A DNA stretch of 64,000 nt from Beta vulgaris subsp. vulgaris (Eukaryota; Streptophyta; Magnoliopsida; Caryophyllales; Amaranthaceae), in the NCBI RefSeq assembly GCF_026745355.1, contig NC_079206.1, positions 45,199,216 to 45,263,215 on the forward strand, written 5' to 3'. Positions 55,862-64,000 of the stretch are shown piece after piece. The translations under genes were made by a program, and so were the position numbers. Positions within the stretch are counted from its first letter, which is position 1. Every line of letters starts with the position of its first letter. The notes under the pieces were generated by a model. The model was not told the origin of the DNA. It searched no databases and saw nothing but the letters and a program-made list of their open reading frames with translations.

Positions 55862-58620
55862 AATATATGCAGTTGAACGATTTTATATCAAAGATCTACA
55901 TCATGAAAGGAAAAAAGTTAATAACTTCAATATAAAAATAGAGAATTTATTTAAAGACCCTCAGGATTATTCCGTGGCTTGGGCCTGCGAGATTCACAAC
56001 CTTTGAAACGAGCAATCGTGAAGCCTGGAAATCAGAATGTCTGAAGTGTACATTTGAATGTGTTTAGGTTTGAAAGGTATGAGTTTTTGTAGGGAAGTTT
56101 TATAATGCATAGAGAGGCTCGTATTTGAGAAAAAAATTATCCTTAATTTGTACGAAAATCAGGCTTATTTATAGGTAAAATAGAATTGTGCCTCACGCGC
56201 TAGAATATACAGTTGAACAATTTTATATCGAAGATCTACATCATGAAAGAAAAAAGTTAATAACTTCAATATAAAAATAGAGAATTTATTTAAACACCCT
56301 CAGGATTATACCATGGCTTGGGTTTGCGAGATTCACAACCTTCAAAACGAGCAATCGTGAAGCCTGAAAATCTAAAGGTCTAAAGTGTACAATTGAATGT
56401 GTCTATGTTTGAAAGGTATGCGTTTTTGTAGGGACGTTTTATAATGCATTGAGAATCTCATAATATATTCGTCGAGTGTTTGAGAAAAAATTCGTCCTTA
56501 ATCTGTAGGTAAATCAGGCCTATTTATATGGAAAACAGAACTGTGCCTCACGCGCTAGATGCGCCTGGCGCAGCTGACGTGTCAAGCGCAAGATGCAGCA
56601 TACCCAATAAAAAGCTTACACATGGTACGCATTTTGAAAAAGATAAAAAAGAAAATCCGCATCTCACGCAGAGAACTGCGCTCAACGCAGAGCAGTGTGC
56701 CAGACGAATGGCACAATGCTTGGCACATTGCTACATGTCAGGAATGCTATGCCTGACGCAGCGAGCTGCGCCTAGTGCAAGGCTTTGCGCCAAGCGTACG
56801 ATGCTGTGCTAGGCCACCAACCTGGCTTTTGACACGCCTTTGCCAGCTTGTTTGGAAACGCGTTTTAAAAGATTTTCTTTTATCCAATAAATTTGGAAAT
56901 AAAATTTTACGGGATAAAAGTTTGATTTTAACTTATAAAAAATATCTTTTAAAAATGTTTATTTATTAAAATAAACCAATTAATTACTGTTAAACAATTA
57001 ATGGGATTTTCAAAGAAATTGGCTCAAAATACAATTAATTATCATGAATAATTAATTCAAATTTAAAATAGCACTTGAACATCCTTTGAAATGGTTTTCA
57101 GTGAATTTTTAGGCTGCTCTTCCCTTAGCTCGGACCAATTAAGACCACAGTATGTTTCATCATCGAATCCTTAAATGGGAAGACACGATTATTTGTCTAC
57201 AACAACCAATAGCTCAGCCCTGGAGCAGTATAACCAATAGCTCTATCATCTCATGATTCCTTATTTCCACCTATCATCTCATTTTTTGCAAATTTATAAT
57301 TATTTCATAAATATCTTTCATGTATGTTTGTCGCTGAAGCTTTTGTTTGTTTCGCAGTTACATGCGTAAAAGAATGATTTTGGATTGTAGAGCATCTGAA
57401 ATCATTCTTTGTCGCGACACGTATACTTTAACTTTGGGTTTTTCAAACCTCAACCGAAGTGGGGGCTTCTATAGACACATAATCGTGTCTCCCCATTAAA
57501 AGGTTCAATAATGAAATACACCGCGGTATTAGTTCGCACGACCTAATGGAAGAGCAGTCCGAATAACTAGGCCATATGTGTTTTGAAATAGTATTATGAA
57601 ATCCCAATTAATTATCCATGATAAGTAATTGTAAATTAAACCCGTAAAATATATTTACTCCATTTGAAAAGCCCAATTGAATATTTATTGTTAAAATAAA
57701 TATTTTCATAAATGATTTTATTATTATCTTTAGTAAACACTTTGAGCATAAATCAGATTTTCATCCCGTAAATTCAATCTCCTATTTATAAGGGATAAAA
57801 ATAGCATCTTGAAAGCACGCATAGAATAAAAAACTAATTACTGGAAGATGCGACGGATGTGGCGGCTGCGATCAACATGGCACGTGCGTCCAACACATTG
57901 GTCAAATCGCGTCAGGCGCGCCAATGAGCATCTGACCCGTGTACTTGTGACTCACATAGAGTCCTACGTCTGAAGCAAGTCCCGTGTGAGATGTAAGCTA
58001 CTTTTTTATCTTTTCAAAAATTTGTTTGCACGTGTATACTTTTAATTGGACATACCATGTCAGGCACATCAATCTGCGCCTGAGGCGTGTCATTTTGCAT
58101 GCCACGTAGTCCTGCGCCTAGCGCAGGTTTTCTTTTGCCTATAAATACAGGTCGATTGCCCGAATCAAACATGACTTTTCAATTATTATTTTACGAGCGA
58201 AAAATCCTTATGAATACTTCCAAATACTATTACGAATCTTAAAATATTTCAACCTTTCAAAATCAATTTCCAATTACTGATCATACTATATTCCTAGTTC
58301 CGTGATTGCTTCGCCTGAAAGCTATTACGCTCTTCAATCTAAACCGCATAGGTATAATCCTAAGGATCCTTGAATAATTATAAATTATTATAATGAGGTT
58401 CCTAACAATTTTTTTGTTATGATGTAGATCTTTACTTAATAATCGTGTTTCTTTGTAAATTCTAACCCTTTTATTATTATTGAATATAATATTTCTGATG
58501 GACTTATTTGTTCTATGCATGATATTTATCGCCCGCATGTTATTATTGTTAAATAATACCTAAAGAAATGTTCTAATTAATTATGATAATTTGGACAACC
58601 TTCTAGGAACCTTGTAATAT
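55862..58620. repeat. Large imperfect palindrome with a duplicated left arm
   Basis: The left arm (minus sense) and the right arm (plus sense) share ordered blocks: ATGATGTAGATCTTTGA/C, ATAATCCTGAGG/ATAATCCTAAGG, a TATA box (CCTATAAATA) with GCGCC-rich upstream DNA, and GGGAAGACACGATTATTTGT against GGGGAGACACGATTATGTGT (57170-57212 and 57470-57500). The centre is near 57340. The outer about 350 bp of the left arm is present twice in tandem (55862-56208 and 56209-56560). It looks like two diverged LTR-like promoter sequences head to head. No gene is seen; frames near 56528-56969 are artefacts of GC-rich DNA. Confidence 0.7.
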
Positions 58621-59191
58621 GATTGCGTAATAATTTTTCATTAAATAATTAGTCTTTTTATGTGTTTCCTGAACCAACCTAGATTACTTATTTTTAGGAT
58701 GCTCTAAAACGTTATATGATTATTCTTTTGCAAAAAATATGTTATGAATCGATATTTACTAGAGGCTAGTAATAGGTAATATGGTTCCTGACTCTATTGT
58801 ACCCCCATCCCCGAACTCAATTTTTGATTCTTGACCATTTATGGTGTCATGATGGGGAAATCTACATTGATAAGTCCCTAATACATCCCTATCACTCCAA
58901 TATCCAATTAGGTTTATGATTGTTTCTTTAAAGAATTGTTGGCGTCTTCAACACGAATTTCAAAAAACCTTAACAATGCGGTAATCAAAGGAAAATCCAA
59001 ATCTACACACGTGACTATACTTTTCCTTGTGTAGAATTTACAGAACACAGTCCAATGAGTGTGTGAATAGTGTAAAGTCATAGCGTTTCAAGTATTATGA
59101 AACGACGCAAGTATTTTGAACAAGTAAGAAGTTATCATAGATCATTGTTGATTCTTAATTGTTATCGAGAGCCTAGTCACAAATTAGCAAG
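58621..59191. other. AT-rich spacer without recognised features
   Basis: No coding, repeat or terminal signal recognised. Confidence 0.45.
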
Positions 59192-59541
59192 TACTCCCTC
59201 GGTCCCATAATATAGTACTTGATTCCATTTTTTCACGGAAATTAAGGTAAATAGAATCTCAAAGAAAAGTAAAGACCTTTTTATTTATTTAAATAAATGT
59301 TGTATAGAAAAAGGTGATTTTAGGAGAGAGAATGAAGAATAATTGGTGAAACAACATTAAATGTAACCCTTTGGTTGAACAAACAAAGCAAAAAACTAAT
59401 TTCAAGAAGCAAATAAATGATGATGACACGGCTTCTCTAGGGAAATCACGAAAGAATATGCAATTAAATATAGAACCAATCATTATATTTTGGAACACAT
59501 AAAATGAAAATAAAGCAAAATGTTATGAGACGGAAGGAGTA
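59192..59541. mobile_element. Stowaway MITE, about 350 bp
   Basis: TACTCCCTCGGTCCCATAAT at the left; inverted at the right TACTCCTTCCGTCTCATAAC. TA flanks at 59192-59193 and 59540-59541. The 59289-59498 frame inside is not a gene. Confidence 0.85.
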
Positions 59542-59672
59542 CTGAGTTACCATAATACTATATGTAGTAAATACTCGATATTTGTTGACCTTTTCACTTA
59601 TTGTTGTTACCTGGTTATTAACAATTCAAGATTCAAGTTCCCTTTTTTAACTTATACGCAACGTTGATATGT

Positions 59673-59817
59673 TTTTTTTTTTTTTTTTGATTGGGAAATT
59701 AAGTCAGCCCAAGGGCTAACCCCTACCCAGGCTACTAGCCTTTGGGGGTAAGGATCGAACCTCTAACCTCAAAAATCAGAGGGTAGTGCTCTACCACATG
59801 AGCTAGCTCCTCATCCT
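59673..59817 (-). mobile_element. tRNA-derived SINE (Au-SINE-like), 145 bp
   Basis: In minus sense there is a tRNA-like head with an A box (TAGCTCATGTGGTAGAGC) and a B box (GGTTCGATCC) about 33 bp apart, a short body (CCAAAGGCTAGTAGCCTGGG) and an A-rich tail (T run 59673-59689 on the plus strand). The 8-bp duplication TTGATATG is at 59665-59672 and 59818-59825. The internal boxes are the RNA polymerase III promoter. The poly(A) tail and duplication rule out an ordinary tRNA gene. Confidence 0.88.
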
Positions 59818-60057
59818 TTGATATGTTGTTAACTGGGAACAAGTTGATTTGACTTAATTATATGATATGGCTTTGACTTATTTCTGATTTATTCTCGCTT
59901 TTGTTGTTACTCAGGAACAAATATATTTGACTTATTTGATCTGGCTGTAACTCGTCAATCAATATTGATGTACAATGCAAATGATGATGATTAAAGTATT
60001 GGACTATTGATAAGATACTAAAATTGTCCATTATTGATTAGTAATATGTATAAAATG

Positions 60058-60336
60058 GAGAAAGGCTTGGTAACCAACGGTTTGAGTCCAAAAAAGACTC
60101 AAACACCCAAAATAAAACACATTGGTACCATTATAACCTGACATTGGTATCAAATTGTTATCAGGACTGGTACCAAGGTATCAATATTTTCGGAGAATGG
60201 TACCATTATAACCTAGCATTGGTACCAAGCAAATGTCATCCACACGCGCGTGAAATCTTCCAGCGCATAAAATGACCAAATTACCCCCGTTTGAGTCTTC
60301 TAAGAGACTCAAACAGTTGGTTGCCAAGACAAGCTC
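60058..60336. mobile_element. Mutator-type MITE, 279 bp
   Basis: The 10-bp duplication GTATAAAATG is at 60048-60057 and 60337-60346. Termini GAGAAAGGCTTGGTAACCAA and, inverted, GAGCTTGTCTTGGCAACCAA. Next to each terminus is a small hairpin (GTTTGAGTC with GACTCAAAC). ATTGGTACCATTATAACCT is repeated inside. The duplication length fits Mutator-like elements. Confidence 0.8.
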
Positions 60337-61231
60337 GTATAAAATGTACTAGTCGAGGACTGTGATTGGTATTATTAAATCCATGTTAATTGATCCTGCA
60401 CCTAATATAGTAATATAGCTTAGTCAGTTATCACGTGGACACATTAAACACCTCTGGTGTGATCGGCTTTGACCATCAAAGGCCATAATGATAGCCGACA
60501 TATAGGTGAGATTTGATTATATACAAATGATGGCCGATATTGTATAACTACGTCGGTGATGAGATTAAGAAAACTCATAAACCCTGAAGGGAATAATCAA
60601 CTCAAAGGATAATGTTGTAGGAGTTGTAGTAGGAGTTCATAATGACATTTGAGATAAACAGATAAACGTTGAATTAAACTAATAAATATTCAGATCAGAG
60701 GACTGTTTCTGTCTAGAAATTAAGGGTTCCGATTCCTTTGCTTAGGGAGTACCGGGTCAGATTTCAATGTCCTGAGTTCAAAGTCCGTACGCCGGAATCC
60801 TGCAAAAGTAACGGTTAGACTGCCCCGGGGGTTGTTCCGGGATCGCCTCTCCGACGCTCAAGTCAGTGATCAAGCTTAGAGAGATAAAATCTAGAGAGAG
60901 ATGCTCTGGTTTGTTAGCTAAGAATTCAATACCTTCTCATTGATGAGGGTGTTGAGTATTTATAGTGCTTGGGATATCCCAACTGTAGGCCAGCTGGGGG
61001 GCACTGACAGCTGGAATGCACCATCACAGGTGGGGCCCACTGGAGGCTCTAAGGCATTTATTGGGCTGGATTATCCTTGGTAAGCTTAAACCAGGAAATA
61101 AGCCCAAACAATTAGCCCACGCCAGGAATGGGAAATATCGAGGCCTTGCTGAAATATTTCCTGTTCGTGGCGGAACCTAGACAGTTTGGAACCCAGGTTG
61201 CCCTGCTTCTTAGGCAGGAAAGGAGGGCACG

Positions 61232-61573
61232 TGCCGACCCAGTCTCCTCAAGGAGGAGGGGAGGCTAGAGTGCCGACCCGGTCTCCTCGAGGAGAAGGGT
61301 GGCTTGAGTGCCGACCCGGTCTCCTCAAGGAGAGGGGTGGCTTGAGTGCCGACCCGGTCTCCTCGAGGAGAAGGGTGGCTTGAGTGCCGACCCGGTCTCT
61401 TCAAGGAGAGGGGTGGCTTGAGTGCCGACCCGATCTCTTCAAGGAGAGGGGTGGCTTGAGTGCCGACCCGGTCTCCCTTAGGAGAGGGGTGGCTTGAGTG
61501 CCGACCCGGTCTCCCTTAGGAGAGGGGTGGCTTGAGCGCCGACCCGGTCTCCTCAAGGAGAGGTGTGATTAGT
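61232..61573. repeat. 38-bp tandem repeat, nine units
   Basis: GTGCCGACCCGGTCTCCTC starts recur at exactly 38 bp: 61232, 61270, 61308, 61346, 61384, 61422, 61460, 61498, 61536. Each unit carries a CTCCTCGAGGAG-type palindrome, variously mutated. Confidence 0.95.
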
Positions 61574-64000
61574 GTACGGCTCGGCCTAGGGACCAATGAG
61601 CCCCATGGTTGTCCGAGCCGGTATCCTCGTCGCTTAGTCAGTCAAGGAGGGCCTCCTTAGGCCGAGCCGGTTGGACGCGCTCGGATGAGGGCCAATGAGC
61701 CCCATGCTTGTCCGAGCCGGTGCCTGCTCTCGCTAATCAATTGGGACTTAGGAGACTTACCCAACCAAGGAGGAGGCCTCCAAGGGCCGAGCTAGGTGGA
61801 CGCGCTCGGATGAGGGGCCAGTGAGCCCCATGCTTGTCCGAGCCGGTGCCTGCTCTCGCTAAGTCAATCTGGGACTTAGGAGACTTACTACCAAGGAGGA
61901 GTGCCTCCAAGGGCCGAGCTAGGTGGACGCGGCTCGGATGAGGGGCCAATGAGCCCCATGCTTGTCCGAGCCGGTGCCTGCTCTCGCTAAGTCAATCTGG
62001 GACTTAGGAGACTTACCAACCAAGGAGGAGTGCCTCCAAGGGCCGAGCTAGGTGGACGCGGCTCGGATGAGGGGCCAGTGAGCCCCATGCTTGTCCGAGC
62101 CGGTGCCTGCTCTCGCTAAGTCAATCTGGGACTTAGGAGACTTACTCAACCAAGGAGGAGTGCCTCCAAGGGCCGAGCTAGGTGGACGCGGCTCGGATGA
62201 GGGGCCATGAGCCCCATGCTTGTCCGAGCCGGTGCCTGCTCTCGCTAAGTCAATCTGGGACTTAGGAGACTTACCAACCAAGGAGGAGTGCCTCCAAGGG
62301 CCGAGCTAGGTGGACGCGGCTCGGATGAGGGGCCATGACCCCATGCTTGTCCGAGCCGGTGCCTGCTCTCGCTAAGTCAATCTGGGACTTAGGAGACTTA
62401 CTCAACCAAGGAGGAGTGCCTCCAAGGGCCGAGCTAGGTGGACGCGGCTCGGATGAGGGCCATGAGCCCCATGCTTGTCCGAGCCGGTGCCTGCTCTCGC
62501 TAAGTCAATCTGGGACTTAGGAGACTTACCCAACCAAGGAGGAGTGCCTCCAAGGGCCGAGCTAGGTGGACGCGGCTCGGATGAGGGGCCAGTGAGCCCC
62601 ATGCTTGTCCGAGCCGGTGCCTGCTCTCGCTAAGTCAATTGGGACTTAGGAGACTTACCCAACCAAGGAGGAGTGCCTCCAAGGGCCGAGCTAGGTGGAC
62701 GCGGCTCGGATGAGGGGCCAGTGAGCCCCATGCTTGTCCGAGCCGGTGCCTGCTCTCGCTAAGTCAATTGGGACTTAGGAGACTTACTAACCAAGGAGGA
62801 GTGCCTCCAAGGGCCGAGCTAGGTGGACGCGGCTCGGATGAGGGGCCAATGAGCCCCATGCTTGTCCGAGCCGGTGCCTGCTCTCGCTAAGTCAATCTGG
62901 GACTTAGGAGACTTACCAACCAAGGAGGAGTGCCTCCAAGGGCCGAGCTAGGTGGACGCGGCTCGGATGAGGGGCCAGTGAGCCCCATGCTTGTCCGAGC
63001 CGGTGCCTGCTCTCGCTAAGTCAATCTGGGACTTAGGAGACTTACTCAACCAAGGAGGAGTGCCTCCAAGGGCCGAGCTAGGTGGACGCGGCTCGGATGA
63101 GGGCCAATGAGCCCCATGCTTGTCCGAGCCGGTGCCTGCTCTCGCTAAGTCAATCTGGGACTTAGGAGACTTACCCAACCAAGGAGGAGTGCCTCCAAGG
63201 GCCGAGCTAGGTGGACGCGGCTCGGATGAGGGGCCAGTGAGCCCCATGCTTGTCCGAGCCGGTGCCTGCTCTCGCTAAGTCAATCTGGGACTTAGGAGAC
63301 TTACTCAACCAAGGAGGAGTGCCTCCAAGGGCCGAGCTAGGTGGACGCGGCTCGGATGAGGGGCCATGACCCCATGCTTGTCCGAGCCGGTGCCTGCTCT
63401 CGCTAAGTCAATCTGGGACTTAGGAGACTTACCCAACCAAGGAGGAGTGCCTCCAAGGGCCGAGCTAGGTGGACGCGGCTCGGATGAGGGGCCAAGTGAG
63501 CCCCATGCTTGTCCGAGCCGGTGCCTGCTCTCGCTAAGTCAATCTGGGACTTAGGAGACTTACCCAACCAAGGAGGAGTGCCTCCAAGGGCCGAGCTAGG
63601 TGGACGCGGCTCGGATGAGGGGCCAATGAGCCCCATGCTTGTCCGAGCCGGTGCCTGCTCTCGCTAAGTCAATCTGGGACTTAGGAGACTTACTCAACCA
63701 AGGAGGAGTGCCTCCAAGGGCCGAGCTAGGTGGACGCGGCTCGGATGAGGGGCCAATGAGCCCCATGCTTGTCCGAGCCGGTGCCTGCTCTCGCTAAGTC
63801 AATCTGGGACTTAGGAGACTTACTCAACCAAGGAGGAGTGCCTCCAAGGGCCGAGCTAGGTGGACGCGGCTCGGATGAGGGGCCAGTGAGCCCCATGCTT
63901 GTCCGAGCCGGTGCCTGCTCTCGCTAAGTCAATCTGGGACTTAGGAGACTTACTCAACCAAGGAGGAGTGCCTCCAAGGGCGGAGCTAGGTGGACGCGGC
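61574..64000. repeat. About 130-bp GC-rich satellite array, about 18 units, open at window end
   Basis: Units contain GCTCGGATGAGGGGCCA, GAGCCCCATGCTTGTCCGAG, GGTGCCTGCTCTCGCTAAGT, GGGACTTAGGAGACTTAC, and a CCAAGGAGGAGTGCCTCC block. Spacing is 126-131 bp. The first unit (61574-61680) is clearly diverged and later units are nearly identical. Frames read on either strand are repetitive artefacts. Confidence 0.95.

Larger units (their letters stand above)
60560..64000 (-). mobile_element. LTR-like sequence with tandem arrays, incomplete
   Basis: In minus sense, GCACTATAAATACTCAACAC (about 60968-60949) looks like a TATA box. Downstream is a GC-rich leader (CGGAGAGGCGATCCCGGAAC, 60858-60839). Upstream lie the tandem arrays. 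I infer an LTR whose U3 contains the arrays. No coding region or partner LTR is in the window, so this is an interpretation. Confidence 0.4.

Noticed and set aside
59690..59815. Possible tRNA gene (A and B boxes) on the minus strand
   Set aside because: It has a poly(A) tail, extra 3' body and an 8-bp target duplication, so it is a tRNA-derived SINE.
61232..64000. Regularly spaced repeats resembling a CRISPR array, and long frames within the array
   Set aside because: There are no unique spacers, the whole unit repeats, and the context is a plant genome. The frames exist only because the period keeps them open.

Overview
The window is eukaryotic, almost certainly a TE-rich eudicot plant chromosome. 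The evidence is plant-type elements throughout: Ty1/copia, Ty3/gypsy of the Tat and Athila lineages, SIRE-type copia, En/Spm CACTA, a plant LINE with DUF4283-type ORF1, Helitrons, Stowaway MITEs and a tRNA-derived SINE. Small GT-AG introns and AT-rich intergenic DNA agree. No intact host gene is visible. The only host-like coding sequence is one exon-sized fragment of a family-1 beta-glucosidase at 3880-4084. The species cannot be named from the sequence.

Layout, left to right. 1-3466: a decayed minus-strand copia element with a 5' LTR and tRNA-iMet type primer site, broken by a Stowaway MITE (2084-2339) and a 510-bp non-autonomous Helitron (104-613). 3880-4084: beta-glucosidase fragment. About 4490-20530: a plus-strand LINE (ORF1, endonuclease, RT, RNase H). 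It is split by a 9.5-kb Tat-lineage Ty3/gypsy element (4880-14344, TSD ATAAT) and by a solo SIRE-type LTR (15276-16647, TSD GATAC). 20557-24530: Stowaway-like MITE, a Helitron 3' end with helicase remnants on the minus strand, and a 309-bp foldback element. 25838-27516: a degenerate Tat-type gag in plus orientation, cut off by an Athila-type element.

27517-55740 is a nested stack. The Athila LTR (27517-53916) is interrupted by a 3.8-kb CACTA (28015-31855, TSD CAT) and by a 21.3-kb SIRE/Maximus-like copia (32291-53543, TSD TTGAG, minus strand). The SIRE element is itself split in its RT/RNase H region by an autonomous-type CACTA (36360 to about 48500, TSD AAT). That CACTA carries TNPD-like and TNPA-like pseudogenes, and its TNPD gene holds a further 1,070-bp non-autonomous CACTA (40033-41102, TSD TGA). 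The large CACTA's 3' terminus lies inverted together with about 135 bp of flanking copia DNA.

55860-58620 is a large imperfect palindrome. 59192-60336 holds a Stowaway MITE, a SINE and a Mutator-type MITE. From about 60560 to the end there is an LTR-like sequence in minus orientation, whose presumed U3 is filled by a 38-bp x 9 tandem array and then a roughly 130-bp satellite running off the window.

The best candidates for new biology are these. First, gag-protease and RT of the Tat element are in one frame separated by TAG CAA TTA, the tobacco-mosaic-type leaky-stop context. Second, the same element carries an antisense four-exon gene with its own TATA box. Third, a CACTA terminus and adjacent target DNA were inverted, with a templated 20-bp filler. 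Fourth, a TNPA-type gene runs continuously into a Ulp1-like protease domain. Fifth, a satellite array appears to grow inside an LTR U3. All splice sites, domain names and repeat counts below were read by eye.
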